Source of the DNA: Pseudomonas ekonensis
Lineage (GTDB): Bacteria > Pseudomonadota > Gammaproteobacteria > Pseudomonadales > Pseudomonadaceae
Assembly (NCBI RefSeq): GCF_019145435.1
Contig: NZ_JAHSTS010000001.1
Location: forward strand, 2,618,001-2,682,000
Reading direction: 5' to 3'
Length of the DNA: 64,000 nucleotides
Shown here piece after piece: positions 30,450-39,755 of this stretch. The notes below the pieces were generated by a model, which saw nothing but the letters and a program-made list of their open reading frames with translations, searched no databases and was not told the DNA's origin. Within the stretch, counting starts at the first letter, position 1; each line of letters begins with the position of its first letter. The translations under genes were made by a program, and so were the position numbers.

Positions 30450-30573
30450 TCCGGGCGTTTCGATGTCGCACGTGGATGCCTGACTGTTGCGGCGCATTGC
30501 AGGCCCACTGTATCTGCTGGCCTGCGATGACGGCCGGTTAGGATGAGCGCTTCCCTGTCAGGAAGCCGCCCCG

Positions 30574-31203
30574 ATGCCCGACGCCGCCAATCTCTACCTG
30601 TTCATCGTCGCCTCGTTGCTGTTGCTGATCGTGCCCGGCCCGAACATGACGTTCGTCACCAGCCATGCGCTGGCCCACGGCCGGCGCGCAGGCCTGGCCG
30701 CTGCGTTGGGCATCACCGTGGCCGACGTGCTGATGACCCTGGCGGTCGGCACCGGGCTCGGCGCACTGGTGATGAGCTGGGCGCCCGCCTTCGACTGGCT
30801 GCGCTGGGGCGGCGCCTGTTACCTGATGTGGCTGGCCTGGCAGGCCCTGAAGACCGCCCCTGAAGACCGCGAAGCGCAGACGACGCAGGCCTCACTGCGC
30901 AAGGTGTTCGCCCAAGCCACGCTCAACAGCCTGTTGAACCCCAAGGCGCTGCTGTTCTTCATGGTGTTCCTGCCGCAGTTCGTCACCCCGGGGGGCGACA
31001 ACATCACCCTGCAACTGCTGTTTCTCGGCGTGCTGTTGGCGCTGATCGCCTGGGTCTTCCACGCCCTGCTGGCCTGCGGTGCCGGACGCCTTCACGGCCG
31101 CATGTCCGCCAGCCGGTTGTCCAAGCGTTGGGGGCGTTACGGCCTGGCGGCGGTCATGACGGCCCTGGCAGCACGGGTGTTGCTCCTGGGACGGCCGGAA
31201 TAG
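30574..31203 (+). CDS. LysE/RhtB-family amino-acid exporter
   Basis: 209 residues with six transmembrane segments. The N-terminal LLLLIVPGPNMTFVTSHALAHG is the family signature (PGPN and the glycine-rich follow-up), and LNPKALLFFMVFLPQFV is the conserved fourth-helix motif. Family members export amino acids or homoserine lactones; the substrate here is not predictable. AGGA precedes the ATG. Confidence 0.9.
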   Translation: MPDAANLYLFIVASLLLLIVPGPNMTFVTSHALAHGRRAGLAAALGITVADVLMTLAVGTGLGALVMSWAPAFDWLRWGGACYLMWLAWQALKTAPEDREAQTTQASLRKVFAQATLNSLLNPKALLFFMVFLPQFVTPGGDNITLQLLFLGVLLALIAWVFHALLACGAGRLHGRMSASRLSKRWGRYGLAAVMTALAARVLLLGRPE

Positions 31204-31294
31204 GCAGGCCCGCTGGAATCATCTGGCCACCCTTTACACCGTCCCCGCAGCGTCTAGCCTTACCATGCCGTGGGCAGCGGAGATGAAACGCAAC

Positions 31295-31540
31295 ATGGAC
31301 ACCCTGAGCAAGAATGAACTCGAAAGCGTGCTGCTGGATCGTCTGCCGCAGTGCGCTGTCGCGTGCTCGATCAACGAGGACGGCAGCCTGTCCGTCGAGG
31401 TGACAGGGCCGGACGGGCATCAGTTCACCATCGCCAGCATCGACCGGTCGAAGTACCGGGACGACGCCGGCATCAACAGGCTGGCCAGGGAGATCCTCCA
31501 GGAAATGGTCCTGTCGCGGCAAACATCCCATCTTCATTGA
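31295..31540 (+). CDS. small protein of unknown function
   Basis: 81 residues from the ATG at 31295 (MDTLSKNELESVLLDRLPQC), with GGAG twelve bases upstream; in-frame ATGs at 31265 and 31283 are alternatives. The middle (CAVACSINEDGSLSVEVTGPDGHQFTI) looks like a small beta sheet and the end is helical. No known domain. Confidence 0.6.
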   Translation: MDTLSKNELESVLLDRLPQCAVACSINEDGSLSVEVTGPDGHQFTIASIDRSKYRDDAGINRLAREILQEMVLSRQTSHLH

Positions 31541-31633
31541 CGGTCCCGCCCTGCCACCGGTCAGCCGACCTGCACCTTTGCCTGCGTCCGACGTTCCAAC
31601 GCGGTATGCCCTGGCTGACAAGAGGTGTGTGCC

Positions 31634-31900
31634 ATGAACAGAAAGATCACGGTGCTGACGCTGGCCGGTCTGCTGTCGTCCTGCCCGCTGTTTGCGATGG
31701 CGGCCGAGAAGGCCGCGCAAGAATCCGCCGTTCCCCCCAGCGCCGTGCCGGGCCTGAACCAGGGCGGCTCGGCCGCCGGAGACGACAAGGCCGACAAGAA
31801 AGGCGAGGAAGCCTCGGGATCGAACTCCGGAGCCGATCCGAATACCCAGAAAAGAGACGCCGAATCATCGGACGAAGGGACAAAGCAGGACGGAAGCTGA
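31634..31900 (+). CDS. small exported Ser/Gly/Asp-rich protein
   Basis: 88 residues. A signal peptide (ITVLTLAGLLSSCPLFAMA-AE) precedes a low-complexity mature part of about 60 residues rich in Ala, Ser, Gly, Asp and Lys, which is probably disordered. Cys in the signal region (SSCPLF) does not make a good lipobox. AGAGG precedes the ATG. A periplasmic stress peptide is possible, but nothing shows function. Confidence 0.6.
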   Translation: MNRKITVLTLAGLLSSCPLFAMAAEKAAQESAVPPSAVPGLNQGGSAAGDDKADKKGEEASGSNSGADPNTQKRDAESSDEGTKQDGS

Positions 31901-32044
31901 GCCTGTCCTTTTTGGCTTCGGCTCGAACCCGGGGGGTCTCGACCGTCCGTCGCTGATTTGCCAATAATTCTCAACTTAATTCACACCGCTCGGCTCCCAA
32001 TTGAACGGAACGTCACGCCTCGTCGTTCATCTGGAGATGCCGCC

Positions 32045-32902
32045 ATGCCTGCTTATCCCCGCCCACCCTTCCCGCCTCAGTCGCAACCGGTTCCGGGCCG
32101 CCAGACGCTGATGGATCCCCGCCCGGACTGCGGCGAGCAGAGTTACCGCGGATCGGGCCGGCTGGCCGGCAAGGCCGCGCTGATCACCGGCGCTGACAGC
32201 GGCATCGGCCGCGCCGTCGCCATTGCCTTCGCCCGCGAAGGGGCGGACGTGGCGATCGCCTACCTCGACGAGCACGAAGATGCCCAGGAAACCGCCCGTT
32301 GGGTCGAGCAGGCCGGCCGCCAATGCCTGCTGCTGCCGGGCGACCTGGCCCGCCGGCAGCAATGCCTCGACATCGTCGCCCGCACCGTGGAACGCTTCGG
32401 CCGCGTCGACATCCTGGTCAACAATGCCGCATTCCAGATGACACATCCCACGCTGGCCGACATCAGCGACGAGGAATGGCAGATGACGTTCGATGTGAAC
32501 ATCACGGCGATCTTCCGCCTCTGCCAGGCCGCGGTGCCACACATGCCGGCGGGCGGCTCGATCATCAACACCAGCTCGATCAACTCCGACGCGCCCAACC
32601 CGACCCTGCTCGCCTACGCCACCACCAAAGGCGCAATCGCCAACTTCACGGCAGGCCTCGCCCAATTGCTGGGCGAGCAAGGCATCCGGGTCAACAGCGT
32701 TGCGCCCGGCCCCATCTGGACACCGCTCATCGTCTCCACCATGCCGCCGGACAAGGTGACGCATTTCGGCGACAACACCCCGCTGAGGCGCCCGGGACAG
32801 CCGGTGGAGGTGGCGCCGCTCTACGTGCTGCTGGCCAGCGACGAGTCCAGCTACGTGTCCGGCTCGCGGTTTGGCGTGACCGGAGGCAAACCGATCCTGT
32901 AG
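32045..32902 (+). CDS. short-chain dehydrogenase/reductase
   Basis: 285 residues. After a proline-rich N-terminal extension of about 45 residues comes a classical SDR domain: TGADSGIGRAVA (NAD(P) binding), NNAAF, the catalytic Ser in NTSSIN and Tyr-x-x-x-Lys in YATTKGA. The N-terminal extension and sequence resemble YghA-like and general-stress SDRs. The start at 32045 has GGAG upstream. Substrate unknown. Confidence 0.9.
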   Translation: MPAYPRPPFPPQSQPVPGRQTLMDPRPDCGEQSYRGSGRLAGKAALITGADSGIGRAVAIAFAREGADVAIAYLDEHEDAQETARWVEQAGRQCLLLPGDLARRQQCLDIVARTVERFGRVDILVNNAAFQMTHPTLADISDEEWQMTFDVNITAIFRLCQAAVPHMPAGGSIINTSSINSDAPNPTLLAYATTKGAIANFTAGLAQLLGEQGIRVNSVAPGPIWTPLIVSTMPPDKVTHFGDNTPLRRPGQPVEVAPLYVLLASDESSYVSGSRFGVTGGKPIL

Positions 32903-32959
32903 ACCCCATGCCGGCCTGCCGGCGCACGCTCCCACTTTCGCCCCATCAGGAAACGCATC

Positions 32960-33292
32960 ATGCCCAGTCCCCGCCAGCACACCCAGACCCGCGCTTGCCG
33001 TGAGTTCGCCCTGCAACAGAACCAGCGCCTGATCCGCCAGGCCCATGCCCTGAATGCAGAAGCCTTCGCGTTGATCGCCAACGTCCGCACGAACGTCGAC
33101 ACCTTTGAGCAGTACCACCTGTTGCGCAACAAGGCCGAAGAGAAGTTTCAGGAGGCCAAGGAGCATCTTCGCCTGGTCAACGAAACGTTTGCCGAGCCTG
33201 CCGCACCGGCCGATCGTCCCCGACCGTTGAGCGCAGGAAAACCCCGTCAGGCGATCGCCCATGAACCCGTCCTGCGCCTCACCGGGCGCTGA
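32960..33292 (+). CDS. small helical protein of unknown function
   Basis: 110 residues, starting MPSPRQHTQTRACREFALQQ. The first 80 residues look like two or three amphipathic helices (NQRLIRQAHALNAEAFALIA, FEQYHLLRNKAEEKFQEAKE), followed by a basic Pro-rich tail. AGGAA precedes the ATG. It lies 41 bp before the coupled four-gene cluster and may be cotranscribed. Function unknown. Confidence 0.65.
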   Translation: MPSPRQHTQTRACREFALQQNQRLIRQAHALNAEAFALIANVRTNVDTFEQYHLLRNKAEEKFQEAKEHLRLVNETFAEPAAPADRPRPLSAGKPRQAIAHEPVLRLTGR

Positions 33293-33333
33293 ACCACTGC
33301 CGGCCCGCCGTGCCCAGTGAGAGAGATCCGCCA

Positions 33334-34371
33334 ATGAGTGAACCCCACCGCTTCTCGATATCCGCCCTGGAGGCCGCCTTGCAGGCGCAGACGCTGCCGC
33401 CGGCCTTGACGCCCCGGGCGCTGGCGCACGTCCTGCTGACGCTGTGCCGCAGCGGCCTGGACGACTTGCCGATGCCCGGACAAGGCAGCACGCTGCTGCG
33501 CTGGCAGGCCCTGGCAAGGGTCGCGGCGTTCGACCTCAGCCTGTGCAAGCTCTATGAAGGGCACACCGATGCGCGGGCGATCATGCATCACTGGGCGGCA
33601 CCCGCCCTCCCGCCCGGCAGCACATGGGGCATGTGGGCCGCCGAACCGCCGCAAGCCAAGGTCACCGTCCAGGCCCCGCGCCACGACGGCCGCGTGCGCC
33701 TGCACGGAGTCAAGGCCTGGTGCTCCGGCGCGACCACCGTCAGCCATGCCTTGCTCACGGCCTGGAATCCGGACGGCCAGCAGCAACTGGTGGCGGTCGC
33801 GCTTGATCAACCCGGCGTGCACGTCACCGGCAACGGCTGGCAGGCCGTCGGCATGGCGGCCACGCGAAGCGTGGAGGTGCAGTTCGACGGTGCGCAGGCC
33901 CATCCGGTCGGACCGCCAGGCGGCTATTTGGCGCGGGCCGGCTTCTGGCACGGCGGCGCCGGCATCGCCGTCTGCTGGTTCGGGTCGGCGCAGGTCATCG
34001 CGGAAGCCTTGCGCAAGCACTGCACCCGCAGCGAAGACCCGCACGGCCTGGCCCACCTGGGCGCGGTGGACTATTCGCTCCACTGCACCGCCAACCTGCT
34101 GCGCGCCACGGCGCACTGGATAGACCGTCATCCCACCGCAGACGCCCTGCTCCCCGCACAACGCCTGCGGGCCCAATGCGAACACAGCGCCGGACAGGTG
34201 ATCAGCCATGCGGGACGGGCGTTGGGGGCCACCGCCTACTGCCGTGACGCCCATCTGGCCCGCCACTTATGCGACCTGCCGGTGTACCTGCGGCAAAGCC
34301 ACGCCGAGCGCGACCATGCGGCGCTGGGCGCGGTCGCCGCCCGCGAGCGGCCGGGGAGCTGGATGCCATGA
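33334..34371 (+). CDS. acyl-CoA dehydrogenase-like flavoprotein
   Basis: 345 residues, with the helix-sheet-helix order of acyl-CoA dehydrogenases: DLSLCKLYEGHTDA (N-terminal helical domain), WGMWAAEPPQ and VKAWCSGATTVSHALL (middle sheet, FAD side), and a C-terminal helical bundle. It is shorter than the usual 380-400 residues and the catalytic Glu is not obvious, so the chemistry may differ from fatty-acid oxidation. GAGAG precedes the ATG. Its stop overlaps the next start (ATGA): it opens a four-gene coupled cluster with a deacetylase, a methyltransferase and a glycosyltransferase. Confidence 0.8.
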   Translation: MSEPHRFSISALEAALQAQTLPPALTPRALAHVLLTLCRSGLDDLPMPGQGSTLLRWQALARVAAFDLSLCKLYEGHTDARAIMHHWAAPALPPGSTWGMWAAEPPQAKVTVQAPRHDGRVRLHGVKAWCSGATTVSHALLTAWNPDGQQQLVAVALDQPGVHVTGNGWQAVGMAATRSVEVQFDGAQAHPVGPPGGYLARAGFWHGGAGIAVCWFGSAQVIAEALRKHCTRSEDPHGLAHLGAVDYSLHCTANLLRATAHWIDRHPTADALLPAQRLRAQCEHSAGQVISHAGRALGATAYCRDAHLARHLCDLPVYLRQSHAERDHAALGAVAARERPGSWMP

Positions 34372-35126
34372 GCGCCAACCCCATCACGGGACAAGGCACC
34401 TCACCCGAGGCCTGGCAGGCTTCGCGCCGGCTCGCCGAGGTCACGCCGGTTCAGGCGCAGGCGCTGGTGCCGAACGGGTCGCGCGCGGTCATCGTCTCGC
34501 CCCATCCGGACGACGAAGTGCTGGGCTGCGGCGGACTGCTGCAGGCGCTCGCCCGCGAAGGCCGGCACATCCTGCTGGTGTCGGTGACCGACGGCGAGGC
34601 CAGCCACCCCGGATCCGCCTGGTGGACGTCGGGCCGCCTGCGGGCGACTCGTCGGCAGGAAAGCGCGCAGGCTCTCGCCCGTCTCGGCATCCCGGACGAG
34701 CGGCTGACCTGGCTGCACGGCGGCTTTCCCGACACGGCCGTCGCGCAGCACGAACAGCCGTTGGCGGATTTCCTGGTGGACTGCCTGCGCCCCGGCGACA
34801 CCGTTTTCACCACCTGGCGCCAGGACGGCCATTGCGACCATGAAGCCGTCGGCCGCGCCAGCGCCGCAGCGGCAAGACAGGTCGGCGCGCGCGTGCTTGA
34901 GGTGCCCATCTGGGCCTGGCACTGGGCCGCTGCGCAGGATCCCCGCATCCCGTGGCGGCGCGCCCGCAAGGTGTTCCTGGACGAGGCCGTCCTGGCGCGC
35001 AAGCGGCATGCGGTGCAGGCCTTCGCCAGCCAGACCGAACCCGATCCGGCATCGGGCAACCCTCCCGTGCTGACGCCCCGCACCCTGGAGCGTCTGTTGC
35101 ACGACTTTGAAGTGGTGTTTCTATGA
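34368..35126 (+). CDS. PIG-L/LmbE-family deacetylase
   Basis: 252 residues. The zinc-binding signature SPHPDDEVLGCGG and the downstream HCDHEAVG mark the LmbE/PIG-L family, which removes acetyl groups from N-acetylglucosamine-containing or similar sugar conjugates. Both start and stop overlap neighbouring genes by ATGA, so the cluster is tightly coupled. The presence of a GT2 and an N-methyltransferase-like protein suggests successive steps on one amino-sugar product. Confidence 0.88.
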   Translation: MSANPITGQGTSPEAWQASRRLAEVTPVQAQALVPNGSRAVIVSPHPDDEVLGCGGLLQALAREGRHILLVSVTDGEASHPGSAWWTSGRLRATRRQESAQALARLGIPDERLTWLHGGFPDTAVAQHEQPLADFLVDCLRPGDTVFTTWRQDGHCDHEAVGRASAAAARQVGARVLEVPIWAWHWAAAQDPRIPWRRARKVFLDEAVLARKRHAVQAFASQTEPDPASGNPPVLTPRTLERLLHDFEVVFL

Positions 35127-35734
35127 GCGTCGCCAATGCCTATTTCGACCATCTGTTCAGTCGCAGCCCCGATCCCTGGTTCATGCGTGAACGCTGGTAC
35201 GAACGACGCAAGCGTGACATCGCCCTGGCCGCGCTGCCGCAACGCCGCTACCGCCGGGGCTTCGAGGCCGGGTGCGCCAATGGCGAGCTGAGCGTCAGGC
35301 TGGCGGAGCGTTGCGACAGACTGCTGTGCTGCGACGTCTCGGCCCTGGCGGTCAAGCTTGCGGCCGAGCGCCTTCACAAGGCCGACCATGCCCGCGCCTA
35401 TCAGGCCCGCGTGCCTGACCAATGGCCGGGCGGCGCCTTCGACCTGATCGTCATCAGCGAGCTGGGTTACTACCTCGACGCGGCGGACCTGCGCCGGATG
35501 GTCGAGTTGGTGAGGGCCGCGCTCACCGCCGACGGCGCCCTGCTTGCCTGCCATTGGCGCCATCCGGTTGCGGTGTGCCCGCAGACCGGCGACCAGGTGC
35601 ATGCGTGTCTGTACGAACACCTGCACCTGAGCCGTTCGGTGCGCCACGAGGAAGCGGACTTTCTGCTGGAGGTCTGGGAAGGCAGCGACCTGTCCGTCGC
35701 CGACCGCGAAGGCCTGACGGAGCGCACGCCGTGA
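35123..35734 (+). CDS. NodS-like SAM-dependent methyltransferase
   Basis: 203 residues of the class I methyltransferase fold, with motif I FEAGCANGELS, the acidic residue after LLCCDVS and the post-motif ELGYYLD. The N-terminal YFDHLFSRSPDPWFMRERWYERRK resembles NodS, which N-methylates the deacetylated glucosamine end of lipochito-oligosaccharides. Placed directly after a PIG-L deacetylase, methylation of a freed amine is plausible. It starts inside the deacetylase stop (ATGA) and ends inside the GT2 start (GTGA). Confidence 0.85.
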   Translation: MSVANAYFDHLFSRSPDPWFMRERWYERRKRDIALAALPQRRYRRGFEAGCANGELSVRLAERCDRLLCCDVSALAVKLAAERLHKADHARAYQARVPDQWPGGAFDLIVISELGYYLDAADLRRMVELVRAALTADGALLACHWRHPVAVCPQTGDQVHACLYEHLHLSRSVRHEEADFLLEVWEGSDLSVADREGLTERTP

Positions 35735-36402
35735 TCGGGGTCGTGGTGCCGGCCCACAATGAGCAAGCGCTGCTGGCCGACTGCCTGAGCGCCCTGTGCC
35801 TGGCGGCGTGCCATCCCGGCCTGGCCGGGGAAACCGTACGGGTCCTGCTGGTGCTCGATGACTGCGTCGACGGCAGCGGAGCCGTCGCCGCAGATGCCGG
35901 CATCGAGTGCCTGAGCGTCAGCGCCCGCAATGTCGGCTATGCCCGCGGCATCGGCGTCAGCCATTTGATCGCCTTGGGCGCACGCTGGATCGCCTGCACC
36001 GATGCGGACAGCGAAGTGGCACCGGACTGGCTGGTGGCCCAGCTGTCGCTTGACGCGGACATGGTGTGCGGCACGGTGCACGTGCGCGACTGGGGCGGAA
36101 TCGGCATGGCGATCCGGCAGCGTTACGCCGACGCCTATACCCACGCGGAGAACCATCGCCACATTCATGGCGCCAACCTGGGCTTTTGCGCCGTGGCGTA
36201 CCTGCGGGCCGGCGGGTTCAAGCATCTGCCGGTGGACGAGGACGTGTGCCTGGTCAAGGACTTCGAGCGCTCAGGCGCCAGCATCTCCTGGAGCCAGAGG
36301 CCGCGGGTGGTCACCAGCGCACGGCTGGAGGGGCGGGCTCGGGACGGTTTTGCCGGCTACCTGCGAAGCCTGGTGCGCGGCGAAGAAGCCGGTTCAGGCT
36401 AG
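35731..36402 (+). CDS. family 2 glycosyltransferase
   Basis: 223 residues with a GTG start overlapping the methyltransferase stop (GTGA). GT-A fold landmarks: IGVVVPAHNEQ at the start, ARNVGYARGIG, the metal-binding CTDADSE, GANLGF, and the catalytic EDVCLVKDF. There is no membrane segment, so it should act in the cytosol or at the inner face. The small size suggests a single sugar transfer. Last gene of the coupled cluster; it converges with ligD only 5 bp away. Confidence 0.88.
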   Translation: MIGVVVPAHNEQALLADCLSALCLAACHPGLAGETVRVLLVLDDCVDGSGAVAADAGIECLSVSARNVGYARGIGVSHLIALGARWIACTDADSEVAPDWLVAQLSLDADMVCGTVHVRDWGGIGMAIRQRYADAYTHAENHRHIHGANLGFCAVAYLRAGGFKHLPVDEDVCLVKDFERSGASISWSQRPRVVTSARLEGRARDGFAGYLRSLVRGEEAGSG

Positions 36403-36407
36403 CCGCC

Positions 36408-38888
36408 TCATGCCTGCTTCTTGAGGCCCAATTGTTTGCGCATCACTGCGGTGATCGACTGGCGCACGTCGCCGTACCCGGCCCAAGGGTCGTCCACCTC
36501 ACCCAACCGCTGCGCCAGGTTGAACAGGGTCCATTGTCCGGCGCCTTTGATGTCCGCCAGTTCGTCGCGGTGGATCGGCACGGACACCGGCAGCCCCTCG
36601 CGGGCCCGCAGCGAATACGCGCAGGCGGTGGTGGCGCCGCGGCCGTTGCGCAGGTAGTCGATGAAGATCCTGCCCACACGGTTTTTCGGCCCGGAGACCG
36701 CCGAGATCCGCTCGGGGAACAACGCGGCCAGGTGCTGAACCATCGCCTGACTGAAAGCCTTGACCTCATCCCAGCCCGCCCGGCGCACCAGCGGCACCAC
36801 GACGTGCATGCCCTTGCCGCCGCTGGTCTTGAGGAACGCCTGCAGGCCGAGCTCATCGAGCAGGGTCAGCGTCAGCCCGGTGGCCTCGACCATCATTTTC
36901 CAGGGCAACGCGGGATCCGGGTCGAGATCCAGGATCAGCCGGTCCGGCTTGTCGAAGTCCTTGGCCGTGGCGTTCCAGGTATGCAGTTCCAGCGTGTTCA
37001 TCTGCACCGCGCCCATCAGCGCCGGCAGTTGATTGAGGATGATGGCCACCTGCCCCGCTTCGGCCTTCGAGTACTGGCGCAGCCCGGGAATGGCCAGGTG
37101 CGCGGCGTGCTTCTGGAAGAACAGCTCGCCGGCCAGGCCGTCCGGCGCACGCACCAAGGCCACCGGGCGCCGGGCCAGGTGCGGCAGGATCCGGTCCGCC
37201 ACCTGGGCGTAATACTCAGCGACCTGACCCTTGGTGGCGCCGCTGCTGGCGTCGACGATGCGGTCGGGATGGGTCAGGTGCCAGCGGCCGCCGGCCGGGC
37301 TGCCCTTGGCCTTCGCCGGCGCCGGGCGTTCCGCCGCCACAGCGTCGGCCGGTTTGTCGTCGCGCAAGCCATGGAACACCGAATGGCGCACCACGCCGTC
37401 ACGGGTCATCTGGCCGTAAGCGACTTCGGCCAGCAGTTCAGGCTTGACCCAGTGCACCTCGCGGAGCGAAATACCGGCCGGGTTTTTCTTCAACGGGCTG
37501 CGGCTTACCGTCAGCGGTTTCAGGCGCGAGTGGATGTGCTGCAGAGTCGTGGCGCTGAACCCGGTGCCGACCTTGCCGGCGTAGCGCAAGGTGCCGCTGT
37601 CCTGGTCGTGCAAGGCCAGCAACAGAGCGCCGAACGCACTGCGGGTGCCCTTGGGTTCGGTGTAGCCGACGATCACGAACTCCTGTCGCTGGCTGCACTT
37701 GAGCTTGATCCAGTCGGGGCTTCGGCGGCCGACATAGAGGCTGTCGGCCCGCTTGCCGATCAACCCTTCAAGCTTCATGTCGCAGGCACTCGCCAGCAAA
37801 GACGCGACAGGCTGGTCGAAGGACTCGGAGTAGCGCAGCGGCGCAGCCTTGTTATCCGTGAGCAAGGCTTGCAGTGCAGCGCGGCGCTCCTTCAGGGGTC
37901 GGTCACGCAGATCCTGGCCGTTCAGGAAAGGCGCATCGAAAACGTAGTAGACGATGCGTGCGTCGGCGTGCTCATCAAAGGCGTTCTGCAACGCCTGGAA
38001 ATCGGCGATGCCGTCATCGCCGACCACCACCATCTCGCCGTCCAGCCAGGCGGACTTCAGTCCGAGTCTGGCCAGCACCCGGGCCTGCCGGGGCATCTTC
38101 GCCGTCCAGTCCAGCCCGCTGCGGGTGAACAGCTTCACCTGCTTGCCGTCGATCCGGGCCAGCATGCGGTAACCGTCGAACTTGATCTCGTAGCACCAGT
38201 CACCCGGCGGCGGCGAATCCACCAAGGTGGCCAGTTCGGGCTTGAGCGAGGCCGGCAGCGCCGTGCGCGGTTCGGCCTTGCCTCTGGCCTTGCCTCTGGC
38301 CTTGGCGGTGGCCGCTTTCGGCGGCTGCGCGATCAGCGTGCGGTCGCTCAAGACGCTGTCCGGGCGCGCCTCCAGCACGTCGTAGTCGGCTTCGGCCCGG
38401 GCCTGGTCGTCATCGGACTTGACCAGCAGCCACTGCTCCTTCTTGCCCGCCAGCCGGGTGCGGAACAAATTCCAGGCGCCCGCCAGTTTTTCGCCCTGCA
38501 AGTGAAACCGCAACTTGCCCTTCGTGTAGCCTTCATGGGGATCGCCTTCGGGCACCCAGACGCCGCGGTCCCAGACGATCACATCCCCGGCACCGTAGTG
38601 GCCCTGCGGGATGTGCCCCTCGAACGTCGCGTAGTCCAGCGGGTGATCTTCGACATGCACCGCCAACCGCCGCACCGAAGGATCGAGCGAAGGGCCTTTG
38701 GGGATGGCCCAGCTCTTGAGCGTGCCGTCCAGCTCCAGGCGGAAGTCGTAGTGCAGGTGGCTGGCGTCATGCTTCTGGATGCAGAACTGCAGCGCCTTGG
38801 CCTTGCTGCCGCGCGCCCGTTTGCCTGCGGGTTCGGGAGTGGCGTCGAAGTTGCGCTTGCGTTGGTATTCCGTCAGGGGTTTGGCCAT
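36408..38888 (-). CDS. ligD: ATP-dependent DNA ligase D (non-homologous end joining)
   Basis: 826 residues in the Pseudomonas order: phosphoesterase (about 30-160; HLHYDFRLELDG), ATP-dependent ligase (about 225-520; nucleotidylated Lys in YEIKFDGYRML, then EGLIGKR and PDWIKLK), and the primase-polymerase (about 550-826; LDLDPD metal site, TSGGKGMHVVVPL). It repairs double-strand breaks with Ku, whose gene lies 33 bp upstream on the same strand. An Ala/Lys-rich linker (KARGKARGK) joins the first two domains. Confidence 0.96.
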   Translation of the reverse strand: MAKPLTEYQRKRNFDATPEPAGKRARGSKAKALQFCIQKHDASHLHYDFRLELDGTLKSWAIPKGPSLDPSVRRLAVHVEDHPLDYATFEGHIPQGHYGAGDVIVWDRGVWVPEGDPHEGYTKGKLRFHLQGEKLAGAWNLFRTRLAGKKEQWLLVKSDDDQARAEADYDVLEARPDSVLSDRTLIAQPPKAATAKARGKARGKAEPRTALPASLKPELATLVDSPPPGDWCYEIKFDGYRMLARIDGKQVKLFTRSGLDWTAKMPRQARVLARLGLKSAWLDGEMVVVGDDGIADFQALQNAFDEHADARIVYYVFDAPFLNGQDLRDRPLKERRAALQALLTDNKAAPLRYSESFDQPVASLLASACDMKLEGLIGKRADSLYVGRRSPDWIKLKCSQRQEFVIVGYTEPKGTRSAFGALLLALHDQDSGTLRYAGKVGTGFSATTLQHIHSRLKPLTVSRSPLKKNPAGISLREVHWVKPELLAEVAYGQMTRDGVVRHSVFHGLRDDKPADAVAAERPAPAKAKGSPAGGRWHLTHPDRIVDASSGATKGQVAEYYAQVADRILPHLARRPVALVRAPDGLAGELFFQKHAAHLAIPGLRQYSKAEAGQVAIILNQLPALMGAVQMNTLELHTWNATAKDFDKPDRLILDLDPDPALPWKMMVEATGLTLTLLDELGLQAFLKTSGGKGMHVVVPLVRRAGWDEVKAFSQAMVQHLAALFPERISAVSGPKNRVGRIFIDYLRNGRGATTACAYSLRAREGLPVSVPIHRDELADIKGAGQWTLFNLAQRLGEVDDPWAGYGDVRQSITAVMRKQLGLKKQA

Positions 38889-38921
38889 GTCACGGCTCCA
38901 TGATCCGTCGGGGCTGCGTGG

Positions 38922-39755
38922 CTACGACGCCTTGCGGCGGGTGCGTTTGGGCGCTGGCTTGGCCTTGCCGCCGCCCAGGCTGCGCTTGAGCAGTTCGGTT
39001 AGGTCGACGATGTTGGTCTCTTTGCGCTCGGCGGCGGTGTCCGGCGCGGCCACCGTGGCGATCTTGCCTTTGCTCGCCTTTTCTTCGACCAGGGCCATGA
39101 TGGTGTCCTTGAAGTCGTCCAGGTACTGCTCCGGCTCCCAATGGCTGCTCATGTCGTCCACCAGACGCTTGGCCATCTGCAGTTCCTTCTTGTCCAGCTT
39201 GGGCTGGGTGACGCTAGCGTCCAGTTCCAGGCCTTCGAGGCTGCGCACCTCGTCGGGCCAGCGCAGGGTGATCATCACCAGCGCATCCTCCAACGGGCGC
39301 AACAGCGCCAGATGCTGCTGCGTATGCAGCACCACCCGCGCCAGGGCGACTTTGCCCGAAGCGGTCAGCGTCTCCCGCAGCAGCGCGTAGACCTTGCCGC
39401 CGCGCCGGTCCGGGCTCAGGTAATAAGGCGTGTCGAAATGCTGGAGAGGAATCTCGTCGGCCGCGACGAAGGAGAAGATGTCGATGGTCTGGGTCGCCTC
39501 GGGCCGGGCTTTGCGGATCTCGTCTTCGCTGATGACCACGTAGCGCCCTTTCTCGAACTCGATGCCCTTGACGATGTTGTCCTTGTCGATCTCCTTGCCG
39601 CTGACCTTGTTGATCCGCCGATAGCCGACCGGCTCCATGCTGCGCTTGTCCAGCCAGTCGAAATCCAGCCGCTGGCTGACGACGGCAGAACTCAAGGACA
39701 CCGGGATGTGCACCAGTCCGAAGCTGATCGCACCTTTCCAGATCGCACGGGCCAT
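38922..39755 (-). CDS. ku: Ku DNA end-binding protein
   Basis: 277 residues forming the Ku core beta-barrel that threads onto broken DNA ends: MARAIWKGAISFGLVHIPV at the start, YKRINKV-like GYRRINKVSGKEI, and FDTPYYLSPDRRG. A basic C-terminal tail (GGGKAKPAPKRTRRKAS) is typical of bacterial Ku and helps recruit LigD and bind DNA. AGGAG precedes the ATG. It forms a ku-ligD operon on the minus strand. Confidence 0.96.
   Translation of the reverse strand: MARAIWKGAISFGLVHIPVSLSSAVVSQRLDFDWLDKRSMEPVGYRRINKVSGKEIDKDNIVKGIEFEKGRYVVISEDEIRKARPEATQTIDIFSFVAADEIPLQHFDTPYYLSPDRRGGKVYALLRETLTASGKVALARVVLHTQQHLALLRPLEDALVMITLRWPDEVRSLEGLELDASVTQPKLDKKELQMAKRLVDDMSSHWEPEQYLDDFKDTIMALVEEKASKGKIATVAAPDTAAERKETNIVDLTELLKRSLGGGKAKPAPKRTRRKAS

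Noticed and set aside
36066..38903. 945-codon open frame antisense to ligD
   Set aside because: Covers the GT2 gene in another frame and all of ligD in antisense; no motif and no ribosome-binding site.
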